Made by a program: the position numbers and the translations under genes | The notes under the pieces: model-generated | Seen by the model: only the letters and a program-made list of their open reading frames with translations | Told to the model about the DNA's origin: nothing | Database searches by the model: none | Shown: positions 1 through 8,962 of the stretch, piece by piece | Layout: the number at the start of each line of letters is the position of its first letter | How positions within the stretch are numbered: position 1 is the stretch's first letter | Source: Paraplanobispora takensis | GTDB taxonomy: Bacteria > Actinomycetota > Actinomycetes > Streptosporangiales > Streptosporangiaceae | Assembly (NCBI RefSeq): GCF_016863195.1 | Contig: NZ_BOOK01000027.1 | Location: 1 to 64,000, forward strand | DNA length: 64,000 bases | Direction of reading: 5' to 3'

Positions 1-2499
1 GTCATGGCCAACAACCTGACCACCCAGGTCCGCAACATCGCCGAGGTCACCACCGCCGTCGCGCGCGGAAACCTCACCCGCAAGATCGACGTGAACGCGC
101 AGGGCGAGATCCTGGAGCTGAAGACCACCATCAACACCATGGTCGACCAGCTGTCCAGCTTCGCCGCGGAGGTCACCCGGGTGGCCCGCGAGGTGGGCTC
201 CGAGGGCAAGCTCGGCGGCCAGGCCCGGGTGGAGGGCGCCGAGGGCATCTGGAAGCGCCTCACCGAGAGCGTGAACGAGCTCGCCGGCCGCCTCACCACC
301 CAGGTGCGCGCGATCGCCGAGGTCACCACCGCCGTCGCCCAGGGCGACCTGACCCGCTCGATCAGCGTCGACGCCGAGGGGGAGATCGGCGAGCTCAAGG
401 ACAACATCAACACGATGGTGTCCGTACTGCGCGCCACCACCACGGCCAACCAGGAGCAGGACTGGCTGAAGTCCAACCTGGCCCGGATCTCCCGGCTCAT
501 GCAGGGCCACCGCGACCTGATGGAGGTCGCCAAGCTCATCATGAGCGAGCTGACCCCGCTGGTCTCGGCGAACTACGGCGCCTTCTACCTCGCCGAGCCC
601 ACCGGCGACCACGACCTCCACCTCATCGCCGGGTACGGCACCCGCCCCGGCGTCGGCCCCCGCCAGCGCTTCGCCACCGGCGAGGGCATCGTCGGCCAGG
701 CCGCCATGGAGGGCAAGCGGATCCTCCTGGGCAACGTCCCGGCCCGCTATCTCACCGTGGACAGCGGCCTGAGCAGCTCGGTGCCCGCGCAGATCGTCGT
801 CATGCCGATCCTGTTCGAGTCCCAGGTGCTCGGCGTTCTGGAGCTGGCCTCCTTCGAGGAGTTCAGCGAGATCCACCACGACCTGCTGACCCAGCTCGTC
901 GAGACCATCGGCGTCACGATGAACACGATCATCGCCAACTCCCGGACCGAGGACCTGCTCACCGAGTCGCAGCGCCTGACCACCGAGCTGCGGGAACGCT
1001 CCGACGAGCTCCAGCGCCAGCAGGAGGAGCTGCGCCGCTCCAACGCCGAGCTGGAGGACAAGGCCGCGCTGCTGGCCAAGCAGAACCGGGCCATCGAGAT
1101 CCAGAACTTCCAGATCGAGCAGGCCCGCCGGACCCTGGAGGAGCGCGCGGAGCAGCTCGCCATCTCCTCGCGCTACAAGTCCGAGTTCCTCGCCAACATG
1201 TCGCACGAGCTGCGCACCCCGCTCAACAGCCTGCTGGTGCTGGCCAAACTGCTGACCGAGAACACCGAGGGCAACCTCACCGCCCAGCAGGTCGAGTTCG
1301 CCAGGACCATCCACGGCGCCGGTTCCGCGCTGCTCCAGCTCATCAACGACATCCTCGACCTGTCCAAGGTCGAGGCCGGGCGGATGGACATCCACCCCCA
1401 GCAGATCTCCCTGCCCAAGCTCGTCGACTACCTGGAGTCCACCTTCGCCCCGCTGGCCCAGGACAAGGGCCTGTCGTTCGCGGTCCAGGTGGACCCGTCG
1501 GTCCCGCAGGAACTGCGCACCGACGAGCAGCGCCTGCAGCAGGTGCTGCGCAACCTGCTCTCCAACGCGATCAAGTTCACTCCCAACGGCGAGGTACGGC
1601 TCCGCGTGATCCACGCCCAGCCCGACGTGGCGTTCGTGGACGAGACCCTGCGCGACGCCGGCGGCATCCTGGCCTTCGAGGTGGTGGACACCGGCATCGG
1701 CATCGCGGCCGACAAGCTGGAGGTCATCTTCGAGGCGTTCCGGCAGGCCGACGGCACGACCAGCCGCAAGTACGGCGGGACCGGCCTGGGCCTGTCCATC
1801 TGCCGCGAGATCGCCCGCCTGCTCGGCGGTGAGATCCACGTGATCAGCGAGGTGGGCGGGGGCAGCACCTTCACCTTGTATCTCCCGCCGTCCTACGGAG
1901 GCCCGCTGGCCGCCCGCGACGGCGGAGCCGCCACACCGAGCATCGGCGGGTCCCCCGACCAGATCATCCTCAGCGGTCCGGAGGCCGTGACCGACCTGCC
2001 GGAGATCCCGATGCCGGAGACCGAGCTGGCCGCCCTGCCGCTCCCGCACCTGCCGGAGAACGGCAGTCAGGGCTGGACCGGCGACGACCCGCTCGGCGGG
2101 GCCAAGATCCTGATCGTCGACGACGACATCCGCAACGTCTTCGCGCTGACCAGCGTGCTGGAGCGGCACGGCGCCACGGTGGTCTTCGCCGAGAACGGGC
2201 GCGAGGGCATCGAGCAGCTCGAACGCAACGAGGACGTCGCGCTGGTCCTGATGGACATCATGATGCCGGAGATGGACGGCTGGGCCACCACGTCCGCGAT
2301 CCGTCAGATGCCGCAGTTCGCCGACCTGCCGATCATCGCGCTTACCGCTAAGGTCATGCAGGGAGACCGGGAGAAAAGCATCGCTTCCGGTGCTTCGGAC
2401 TACGTGCCCAAGCCCGTCGACGTCGACCGCCTGCTTGAACGGCTGCGCGGATGGCTCGCTCGCGGCCGGGCCACCAGCGACTCGCACGAAGGGGCGTGA
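1..2499 (+). CDS. HAMP-GAF hybrid sensor histidine kinase/response regulator (5' end outside window)
   Basis: The reading frame is open from base 1, so the N-terminus lies upstream. Numbering from the ATG at 4, two HAMP-type signalling units (about 1-60 and 90-150) share the phrase [13 protein letters not shown] domain follows (about 157-312), then a coiled coil rich in E, Q and R (about 315-390). The HisKA H-box is [10 protein letters not shown] with phospho-acceptor His401. The HATPase_c domain has DTGIGI and GGTGLGLSI (about 505-625). After an acidic/proline linker comes a receiver domain (about 700-820) with Asp751 in [13 protein letters not shown]. It should be a cytoplasmic phosphorelay kinase of the long HAMP-repeat type common in actinomycetes. 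Its ligand cannot be read from the sequence. The next gene, a response regulator, begins three bases after the stop, so the two are probably co-transcribed. Confidence 0.93.
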   Translation, partial: VMANNLTTQVRNIAEVTTAVARGNLTRKIDVNAQGEILELKTTINTMVDQLSSFAAEVTRVAREVGSEGKLGGQARVEGAEGIWKRLTESVNELAGRLTTQVRAIAEVTTAVAQGDLTRSISVDAEGEIGELKDNINTMVSVLRATTTANQEQDWLKSNLARISRLMQGHRDLMEVAKLIMSELTPLVSANYGAFYLAEPTGDHDLHLIAGYGTRPGVGPRQRFATGEGIVGQAAMEGKRILLGNVPARYLTVDSGLSSSVPAQIVVMPILFESQVLGVLELASFEEFSEIHHDLLTQLVETIGVTMNTIIANSRTEDLLTESQRLTTELRERSDELQRQQEELRRSNAELEDKAALLAKQNRAIEIQNFQIEQARRTLEERAEQLAISSRYKSEFLANMSHELRTPLNSLLVLAKLLTENTEGNLTAQQVEFARTIHGAGSALLQLINDILDLSKVEAGRMDIHPQQISLPKLVDYLESTFAPLAQDKGLSFAVQVDPSVPQELRTDEQRLQQVLRNLLSNAIKFTPNGEVRLRVIHAQPDVAFVDETLRDAGGILAFEVVDTGIGIAADKLEVIFEAFRQADGTTSRKYGGTGLGLSICREIARLLGGEIHVISEVGGGSTFTLYLPPSYGGPLAARDGGAATPSIGGSPDQIILSGPEAVTDLPEIPMPETELAALPLPHLPENGSQGWTGDDPLGGAKILIVDDDIRNVFALTSVLERHGATVVFAENGREGIEQLERNEDVALVLMDIMMPEMDGWATTSAIRQMPQFADLPIIALTAKVMQGDREKSIASGASDYVPKPVDVDRLLERLRGWLARGRATSDSHEGA

Positions 2500-2502
2500 T
2501 CG

Positions 2503-3135
2503 ATGCCCGACAGAGCCAAGATTCTCCTGGTCGACGACCGGGAGGAGAACCTGATCGCCCTTGAGGCCATTCTCAGCTCTCTCGATCTGGCGCCGGTCCG
2601 CGCCCGGTCGGGGGAGGAGGCGCTCAAGGCCTTGCTCAGCAACGAGTTCGCGCTGATCCTGCTCGACGTGCGCATGCCCGGCATGGACGGGTTCGAGACC
2701 GCGTCCCACATCAAACGCCGTGAACGCACGCGCAACATCCCGATCATCTTCCTGACCGTGGTCGACAGCGCCCCCGACTACGCCTTCCGCAGCTACGCCG
2801 CCGGCGCCGTCGACTACCTGACCAAGCCGTTCGACCCCTGGGTCCTGCGGGCCAAGGTCTCGGTGTTCGTCGAGCTCTACAACATGAACCGCCGCCTGGC
2901 CGAACAGGCCTCCATGCTCCGCGAACGCCTCACCACCGAACTCCCTCCCGGCAAGGCCGCCGACCAGGCCGCCGTGCTCCCCGAACTCTCCCGCCGCCTC
3001 AGCGCCGTCGAAACCGAACTCACCCGCGTCCGCGAGGTGGCCGCCAAAACCAACGATCCCGCCCTCACCGGCCCCCTGTCCGACCTCACCGACCGCGTCA
3101 GCCACCTCCGCTCCGGCTTCGACGCCCTGACCTGA
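2503..3135 (+). CDS. Response regulator, receiver plus coiled-coil tail
   Basis: This 210-residue protein starts with a CheY-like receiver domain (about 5-125). It has the acidic pair in LLVDDREEN, the phospho-acceptor Asp in LILLDVRMPGMDG, the conserved Thr in FLTVV and the Lys in LTKPFDP. The C-terminal 80 residues are a predicted coiled coil without a recognisable DNA-binding or enzymatic domain. It may therefore act by protein contact, for instance as a phosphorelay intermediate for the hybrid kinase just upstream (3-base gap). No other output is visible. Confidence 0.9.
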   Translation: MPDRAKILLVDDREENLIALEAILSSLDLAPVRARSGEEALKALLSNEFALILLDVRMPGMDGFETASHIKRRERTRNIPIIFLTVVDSAPDYAFRSYAAGAVDYLTKPFDPWVLRAKVSVFVELYNMNRRLAEQASMLRERLTTELPPGKAADQAAVLPELSRRLSAVETELTRVREVAAKTNDPALTGPLSDLTDRVSHLRSGFDALT

Positions 3136-3457
3136 CCCCACCGGGCGCCGGTACGGCGCGGATGCTGAGCAAGGCACCGGCGCCGGTACGGCGAGGCGCT
3201 GGAACGGCGGTGCTCGGCGCCGTCTGTACGGCGGGCGGCTTCGGTGGGCGAGGTCGGGCTGTCGGGGTGGGAGGCATGGTCGTGCTGTGCGGGCGGGCGT
3301 TCCGGCCGGCCGTCTCAGGCCTGGCCGGGCGTGAGGATCACCGCCGGCAGCAGGCATCCACCGCTTCGTCCAGACCCGCCTCCTCGGCCTGCCCCGGGAG
3401 CGGCCCAGCGCCTCGCCGTCATGCCGGTGGCCGGACCGGACGGATCTGGCCGGGCGT
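3136..3457. other. Intergenic stretch with no supported gene
   Basis: This 322-base gap lies between the response regulator and the convergent membrane-protein gene. It contains several copies of a GGTACGGCG-like word near 3150-3200 but no convincing open frame, terminator with a U-tract or RNA gene. Long frames crossing it in other phases have no recognisable protein signature. Confidence 0.5.
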
Positions 3458-3940
3458 TCACGGCGTATCCCTTCCGGTCAGCTCCCGCTTGCGGCGCAGC
3501 AGCATGGCACGCCGGATATGTGCCCGTAGGACGAGCGCGGCCGATGCGGCGATGAGAACGGCTCCGGCCGGCAGAGCCGGGATGAGGCCGGAGCCCCGAT
3601 CGGCGGCGACCGCGATGATGATCGCGCTTGTCGTGATCGAGGCGGTCAGGGTGATCCACGCCGCGATCACCCGGTCCAGGGCGAACAGAGGTGTCTGCCG
3701 GGCGACCACCCAGCCACCGTATCCGGCCCATGCCAGGCAGAGCAGGATGAAAGCGGCGAAGGCAAAGCGGGTATGGCCAGGCAGCGCAGTGGGCTCTGTC
3801 ACCCACAGCGATGCCAGGCAGATCGTCCCGGCCGACCCGCTCACCAGGGCCACGATCCCGCGCAGGCGTTGCCGGGGAGACAGCATCGGCGCCAGCCGCT
3901 CGATCATTTCCTCGGCCGACAGGTTCGGCTCGTCATTCAT
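3458..3940 (-). CDS. Small membrane protein partner of the ECF sigma factor
   Basis: This 160-residue protein has a short acidic N-terminus (MNDEPNLSAEEMIERLAPML) followed by about four hydrophobic segments (roughly 28-48, 58-78, 90-110, 118-138) and a basic C-terminal tail. Its start overlaps the stop of the ECF sigma gene by four bases (3937-3940), a common arrangement for translational coupling. That position is normally occupied by an anti-sigma factor, so a membrane-bound anti-sigma role is plausible. However, no HxxxCxxC zinc motif is present, so this is inference from context. No close family was recognised. Confidence 0.75.
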   Translation of the reverse strand: MNDEPNLSAEEMIERLAPMLSPRQRLRGIVALVSGSAGTICLASLWVTEPTALPGHTRFAFAAFILLCLAWAGYGGWVVARQTPLFALDRVIAAWITLTASITTSAIIIAVAADRGSGLIPALPAGAVLIAASAALVLRAHIRRAMLLRRKRELTGRDTP

Positions 3941-4458
3941 CGCTTCGACCCTTCCTCCGTCAGATGGTCGCGCAGCATGCGGCGGGCGCGGTTGAGCCGT
4001 GACTTGACCGTGCCGACCGGTACGGCACAGATCTCGGCGCAGTCCTCCAACGTGAGGTCCTCCAGGTAGAACAGTACGAGGACCTCACGTTCGCGGACCG
4101 GCAGGCCCGACAGGGCGGCGACGAGTCCGGCACGGTCCACCAGGGCCCCGGCCGCGTCCTCGGTGACCGGCTCCTCTTGCGCGCACACCTCGGTCACGCT
4201 GTACTCCTGGCGCAGCCGATCGGTCACAGCCCGTCTGGCGATCGTGAAAAGCCAGGGCGCGAACCGACCGGGCGTCCTCAGCCGGGGCAGCCCGCGGATC
4301 ACCGCCAGCCAGATCTCCTGGGTCACGTCGTCGGCCCGGTCGGCGCCCAGCATGCCGCGCACGTAGTTCCACACCGGTATGTGCCAGTCGCGTACCAGCT
4401 CGGTGAGCGCTTCAGGCTCACCGAGCTGGCATCGCAGTACCAGCAGTTCGTCGGTCAT
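3937..4458 (-). CDS. ECF-family RNA polymerase sigma factor
   Basis: This 173-residue protein carries sigma region 2 (about 10-80, with DDVTQEIWLAVIRGLPRLR) and region 4 (about 115-168, with LPVREREVLVLFYLEDLTLEDCAEICAVP split over the helix-turn-helix). The size is typical of a minimal ECF sigma factor. A strong ribosome site (GGAGGACGAG on the minus strand) precedes the ATG at 4458. The downstream gene overlaps by four bases and is probably its membrane regulator. A 10-bp inverted repeat lies just upstream of the ribosome site, at 4468-4497. Confidence 0.93.
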   Translation of the reverse strand: MTDELLVLRCQLGEPEALTELVRDWHIPVWNYVRGMLGADRADDVTQEIWLAVIRGLPRLRTPGRFAPWLFTIARRAVTDRLRQEYSVTEVCAQEEPVTEDAAGALVDRAGLVAALSGLPVREREVLVLFYLEDLTLEDCAEICAVPVGTVKSRLNRARRMLRDHLTEEGSKR

Positions 4459-4467
4459 CTCGTCCTC

Positions 4468-4497
4468 CCGTCGCCCGCCAGTACAGTCGGGCGACGG
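4468..4497 (-). promoter_or_regulatory. Inverted repeat in the 5' leader of the ECF sigma gene
   Basis: CCGTCGCCCG (4468-4477) and its exact complement (4488-4497) are separated by 10 bases. The repeat sits next to the Shine-Dalgarno sequence of the sigma gene. It could be an RNA hairpin limiting translation or a protein-binding site. Confidence 0.5.
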
Positions 4498-4740
4498 AGC
4501 CGTCAGGTTCGCGGGCCTGCCAAGACGTCCTGTTCCCGGCCGGCCGGGCAGGCCGAGGAAGCGGGTCTGGACGGAGCGGTGGACGCCCGCTGCCGGTGCT
4601 TTCGGGTGATCGCCGACAAGGCCCGCAGTGCCCGTGACACGCGCCGGCCTGCCGGGTACGCCAGGCGCGCGGCCGTCTACCGCAGCCGGATCCTGCTGGT
4701 CGTCACCGTGGACCGGCTCTCATGATTCACCGGGCATGCC

Positions 4741-6027
4741 TCAGCGGCGGGCTTGTTCCAGGGCGTCCCAGAAGCCGCGGCGCAGGGCGTGGCGGACTTC
4801 GTCGTGGAGGAGGAAGTCGATCGGGAGGGAGGAGCCCTGGAGGAGGCGGGCTTCGAGGTCGGAGGGCATGCGGGGTTTGCGGGCCAGGACGGCTTCCAGC
4901 CACAGGGCGGGGGCGTCCTTGGCGACGGACTCGCCGAAGTCGTGGCCTTCCGTGTGGGCGGCCTTCACCGCCTCCGCCAGGGTGGTCGTGCTGCTCGTCG
5001 AGGCGCTCTGGATCGGGACGGGGGCCGCCTGGGGGCCGGTGTAGGGGCCGACGGGCTGGTAGGCAGGCATGTTGCCGGTGTTGCCCGAGGCGTACTGCGG
5101 GCCCGTGGGGGCCGCGGGAGGAGGAGAGGACGCGGAGACCGCGGGCGAGGGCGAGGTGGTCGGGGACTCCGGCGGGTAGCTCGGGTAGACGGGCAGCGCG
5201 GGCTGGGACGGGCGGGAGGGCTGGTCCGGCGGGGCGGAGGCGCTGCCGGGGACGCCGTTGCCCGACGGCAGGCCGGTGCCGGTGCCGAGAGGGGTGGGGC
5301 CGGTGGAGCCGCGGCTCGCTCCGAGGGAGGAGCCGCCGAGCGGGGCCGGGCCGCTGAGGGAGGGGCCGTTGCCCAGCGGGGCGGGGCCGTTGAGGGACGA
5401 CGGGCCGCTGTTGAGGGAGGGGGTGACGCCGGTGGACTGGTGGCCGTTGCTGGAGGAGGTGCCGTTGGACAGGGCGGGGAGCTCGGCGACGCCGGTGCGC
5501 AGGGTGACGTACGGACGCAGATGGCCGCCGCCGATCTCGATGAGGTCGTCGCACTCCTGGCGGAGCGAGCGGGAGACGGCCCAGCCGCCGTCGGCGCCGA
5601 TGTGCACCACGGTGATCCGGATGCCGAGGTCCTGGGCGTCGCAGACGACCTGGGCCAGGTCCTCGTCGCCGCTGACCACGACCGCGTCGCAGATCGCGTT
5701 GTTGCGGGCCAGCGTCATCAGGTCGCGGTGGACCTGTGCGTCCACACCCTCCCTGCGGCCCGGGCGGATGCGCGACAGGCGGAGCTTGAGGCCCGGGATG
5801 TCGGCCAGCGTGTCGTGCTCGGCGGTGTGCCGGCCCTCGACGGTCGCCTCGTACCAGTAGCAGCGCAGCAGCGGCAGGCCGGTGCGCTCCCTGGACAGGT
5901 CGGTGAGCAGCTGGATCAGGCCCGGATAGTCCCAGGAGACCGCCTCACGGTGGCGGGTTCCGTGTGCAGCCATCGCGCCGTCGGCCAGAAGGTAGCCAGC
6001 GTCCACGAACAGCGCGCAGCGATCCAC
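4741..6027 (-). CDS. NYN (LabA-type PIN-like) domain protein with long disordered linker
   Basis: This 428-residue protein has an N-terminal NYN domain (about 1-170). It starts with the metal-binding Asp in FVDAGYLL and has further acidic positions in DAQVHRDL and VVVSGDEDLAQV, the usual catalytic pattern of this PIN-related RNase fold. Residues about 190-325 are low complexity, rich in P, S, G and N. A compact C-terminal region (about 335-428) contains DFGESVAKDAPALWLEAVLARKP-type sequence and may be a small helical domain. It is probably an RNA-processing or RNA-binding protein; its substrate is unknown. The GTG at 6027 is preceded by GGAAGGG at suitable distance. Confidence 0.82.
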   Translation of the reverse strand: MDRCALFVDAGYLLADGAMAAHGTRHREAVSWDYPGLIQLLTDLSRERTGLPLLRCYWYEATVEGRHTAEHDTLADIPGLKLRLSRIRPGRREGVDAQVHRDLMTLARNNAICDAVVVSGDEDLAQVVCDAQDLGIRITVVHIGADGGWAVSRSLRQECDDLIEIGGGHLRPYVTLRTGVAELPALSNGTSSSNGHQSTGVTPSLNSGPSSLNGPAPLGNGPSLSGPAPLGGSSLGASRGSTGPTPLGTGTGLPSGNGVPGSASAPPDQPSRPSQPALPVYPSYPPESPTTSPSPAVSASSPPPAAPTGPQYASGNTGNMPAYQPVGPYTGPQAAPVPIQSASTSSTTTLAEAVKAAHTEGHDFGESVAKDAPALWLEAVLARKPRMPSDLEARLLQGSSLPIDFLLHDEVRHALRRGFWDALEQARR

Positions 6028-6232
6028 GCGACACCGCCCTTCCTACGTGGCCCGACCGTACGTCTCAGACAAGCCTGAAAGCGCCCCGAGAGACCGGACA
6101 GGCGGCCCTTTCTCAGGGTAATCAAGCAACTGATCGTCCGAAGGTGAATCCCGACGATTCGCCCCTCGCCCGACCATCTGCCAGAGCGTTTACGCAGACC
6201 GTACCAGTTTGTCCCGTTCCTGAGGCCGTTCA

Positions 6233-8770
6233 TTACGAACGGGCCTGCACGTTGACGACGGCCACTCCGAACAGGACCGCGTCGCGTCCGCCGCTCACCC
6301 TGAGCACCGGTTTGCGGCCCAGCGCCACCCGGAAACCGTCGACGTCCACACCCGAGGTCAGGACCGTCCCGAGCGCCCCGGTGGCGGAGCCGTCGAAGAC
6401 GTCACCCGGCTCCCGGCCGCCGCTCTCGGGGCGGAGCGGGGCGCCGCGGCCCACCCTCACCCGGTCTCCCCGCACCCCGGCCTCGCCGCCCCACGCCACC
6501 AGGTCCACCCGCGCGGGCGCGGCGGAGGCGATGAGCCCGTCGAGCGGGATCCGCGCGGGCCTGCCCCGGCCGACCGCGGTGAAGGTGTCGACCACCACGG
6601 CCCGGCCGTACGGCCGGCGCGGGTCGGCCGCGATGACCACCAGGCTCCAGCCCGCGTGCCGGACGGCGCCGGAGCCCGCCGGGACGTCGGCCACCCAGTA
6701 GCGCCCGCGCAGCCCGCGCACCAGCCGGGTCACGTCGGCGAAGGACTGGTAGGCCCGGCCCTCCGGCAGCTCCTGCTCCATCGTCCGGGCGGCCCTGATC
6801 CGCGTGTACTCCTCCGCCCCGGGGACCTTGAACTTGACCGGCCCGGCGGGCACGCCCGACGACCAGTACAGGCCCGCCCAGACGACCCTGCTGCGCCGGG
6901 GCAGCGCCAGCCGCGCCGCGCTCGAACTCCTCGTCGCGGGATCCCCGTCCCGGTCGAGGGGCCGCGGTCCCGCGGCGGGCTCCGGAGCCTCGGCGCCGCC
7001 CTTCCCCGGTACGTCCCCGCAGCCCTGGTCGGCGGTCGCCCGCGCCCGGACCCGGGTCGCGGGGGCGGGTCCGGGCGCCACCAGGGTGTTGCCGATCGCG
7101 GCGGTGGTCACCCGGCCGTCGGCGGCGAAGCGCGCGGGGGCCCCGGCGGCGCGCACCCCGCTCGCCGAGGTCGCCGTGATCACCCTGCCCGCGCCGGTGA
7201 TCCGCGCCGAGGGGACGGCGCCCTCCCTGGCCCGTGAGGAGACCAGCACCCGCAGGAAGACCGTGGTGGAGTGGCCGGGACCCAGCGGGCCGCGGGCGCA
7301 GCGCGCGCCCGTCCGCACGGCCCGGCACGACCAGCCGTCGACCGTGCCGACGGCCCCGCCGGAGACGGTGGCGTGCGCGCGGCGGGCGGCCGGGGCCATC
7401 GTCACCCCGGACGGCAGGCCGACCCACGCCACGAGCGGCGCGCTGCCCGCCGTGCCCGCGTTGCGCAGCCGTACGGCCAGCATGCCGGACTCGGACCTGA
7501 CCAGCGCGCCGAGCGGGTCGACGCTGGCCAGCAGGAGCGGCGCGGGCGGGGCGGGCAGGAGCGGCGCGGGCGAGGAGGGCGGCAGCGGCGGGAGGCCGAC
7601 TCCGGACCGCCACCGGATCGGCGGGGACGCGGTCGCCGACCCGCTCGGCTGCGGCGTCGCCCCCGACGGCTCTGCCCCCGACGGCGCTGTCTCAGAGGGC
7701 GCCGTCCCCGACGGCACCGCCTCCGCCGATTCCGTCTCCTGCGCCCCGGTCTCCCGTGGCGGGGCGGGCGGGTCGCCGGGGCCGGATTCGGGCTGCGCCA
7801 CGATCGGGGCCGGTATCGGGGTGGAGGACCGGGAGCGGGTGAAGACCGCCGGATCGGCCACCGTGATCAGCACGAGTACGATCGCCATGGCGAGCGCGAC
7901 GACGGCGCCGCAGACCGCGGCGGCCTGCCGGCCCCTGCCGGGCTCCCGTCCCCAGCCGATCACTCCGCCGAGGAAGCCGCCCGTGTGGTCGGTCTTGCCC
8001 AGCGCCGCCAGGTAGGAGCCCATGACCGGGCCGGCGATGAGGGGGCCGACGATGACGCGCAGGCCCTGGCTGACGTCGGACAGCTCCATGAAGATCACGC
8101 GGCAGTCGGCGCACCCCTCCACGTGCCGGTCGACCGTCCGGCTCTCCCGCTTGGTCAGGCCGCCGCGCACGTAGGCGCCCATCTTGGCCACCACCGAGCG
8201 GCAGCCCTGCCGGGGCGTCTCGGCCATGTGGGTGCGCAGGCACGCCTGGCGCATCCCTTCGAGCGCCTGGTAGGCCAGGGCCTCCACGCTGTCGGCCGGC
8301 AGGCCGAGCAGTAGGGCGGCGTCGGCGGCCCTGGCCCGTTCGACCTCGGTGTGCCACAGGACGAGCTGCCAGCGCTCGGGCAGCGACAGGAAGGCCCTGG
8401 CCACCAGCGAGCGTTCCAGACCGGTCAGCGCGGGGTCCACGAAGGGCACCCCGGGGTCGAACAGCTCGATCTCCGCGCCGCCGCGCCCGGTGTCACTCCG
8501 GCCGCGTTCGTAGACCGTACGGCGCAGCGCGGTCAGCAGGTAGGGGCGGAAGGCCTCCTCGGGGCCGCCGCCCCGCCTGATCAGGTCGAGGATCCTGGTG
8601 AACGTCTCCGCCACCACGTCCTCCGCCTCGACCGGGCTCAGAACGAGCTGACGGGCCAGCGTCCGCGCCGCCGCCGCGTGCCTCTCGTAGAGGCCGACGT
8701 AGGCCGCCGCGTTCCCGCTCCGGATGGCGGCGAGCAGCTCGGCGTCGCTTTGGGACGCATCCATACTCAT
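6233..8770 (-). CDS. Sigma-70-like factor fused to zinc finger, membrane helix and large exported domain
   Basis: This is an 845-residue multidomain protein. Residues about 8-90 and 120-175 resemble ECF sigma regions 2 and 4 (VEAEDVVAETFTRILDLIRR; SLPERWQLVLWHTEVE). A zinc-finger of anti-sigma type follows, with His216-x3-Cys220-x2-Cys223. One membrane helix is predicted at about 284-304. The rest is expected outside the cell: a Pro/Ser/Thr/Glu-rich stalk (about 315-395), a beta-rich DUF11-like part (about 400-540) and a C-terminal beta-rich domain with VVWAGLYWSS and SLVVIAADP. The minus-strand ribosome site is GTGAGGT before ATG 8770. Fused sigma/anti-sigma proteins are known in actinobacteria. 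What this one senses, and whether the sigma part is released by proteolysis, is not shown. Confidence 0.85.
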   Translation of the reverse strand: MSMDASQSDAELLAAIRSGNAAAYVGLYERHAAAARTLARQLVLSPVEAEDVVAETFTRILDLIRRGGGPEEAFRPYLLTALRRTVYERGRSDTGRGGAEIELFDPGVPFVDPALTGLERSLVARAFLSLPERWQLVLWHTEVERARAADAALLLGLPADSVEALAYQALEGMRQACLRTHMAETPRQGCRSVVAKMGAYVRGGLTKRESRTVDRHVEGCADCRVIFMELSDVSQGLRVIVGPLIAGPVMGSYLAALGKTDHTGGFLGGVIGWGREPGRGRQAAAVCGAVVALAMAIVLVLITVADPAVFTRSRSSTPIPAPIVAQPESGPGDPPAPPRETGAQETESAEAVPSGTAPSETAPSGAEPSGATPQPSGSATASPPIRWRSGVGLPPLPPSSPAPLLPAPPAPLLLASVDPLGALVRSESGMLAVRLRNAGTAGSAPLVAWVGLPSGVTMAPAARRAHATVSGGAVGTVDGWSCRAVRTGARCARGPLGPGHSTTVFLRVLVSSRAREGAVPSARITGAGRVITATSASGVRAAGAPARFAADGRVTTAAIGNTLVAPGPAPATRVRARATADQGCGDVPGKGGAEAPEPAAGPRPLDRDGDPATRSSSAARLALPRRSRVVWAGLYWSSGVPAGPVKFKVPGAEEYTRIRAARTMEQELPEGRAYQSFADVTRLVRGLRGRYWVADVPAGSGAVRHAGWSLVVIAADPRRPYGRAVVVDTFTAVGRGRPARIPLDGLIASAAPARVDLVAWGGEAGVRGDRVRVGRGAPLRPESGGREPGDVFDGSATGALGTVLTSGVDVDGFRVALGRKPVLRVSGGRDAVLFGVAVVNVQARS

Positions 8771-8876
8771 TGTGACCTCACGATTACTCAGCGTTGCCGC
8801 ACCGGTTCATTCCGCAGTTCCCTCCGTTGCTAAACCGGGTGCCGCGCTTTACCCGCCCGCGGCTCCCCCGGCGGCC

Positions 8877-8943
8877 GGGGCCGGCGGCCGGGGGCGGTGG
8901 GCGGGGGCGGTGGGCGGACGGCGGGCGGGGACGACGGGCGGGG
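8877..8943 (+). promoter_or_regulatory. Array of nine G-tracts upstream of pyrE (possible G-quadruplex)
   Basis: Nine runs of three to five G lie on the plus strand within 67 bases: 8877-8880, 8890-8894, 8899-8901, 8903-8907, 8912-8914, 8923-8925, 8927-8930, 8936-8938 and 8940-8943. Most loops are 1-9 bases. The array ends six bases before the pyrE -10 box and fills the divergent promoter region shared with the sigma-fusion gene. Confidence 0.6.
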
Positions 8944-8949
8944 CGGCCC

Positions 8950-8955
8950 TACGCT
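8950..8955 (+). promoter_or_regulatory. -10 element of leaderless pyrE promoter
   Basis: TACGCT lies seven bases before the pyrE ATG at 8963, with no Shine-Dalgarno sequence between them. Transcription should therefore start at or next to the start codon. Confidence 0.6.
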
Positions 8956-8962
8956 TGGTGCC

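Noticed and set aside
4753-6078. Long plus-strand frame opposite the NYN-domain gene
   Set aside because: It is a Gly/Arg/Ala-rich shadow frame produced by GC-rich codons of the real minus-strand gene; it has no domain signature.
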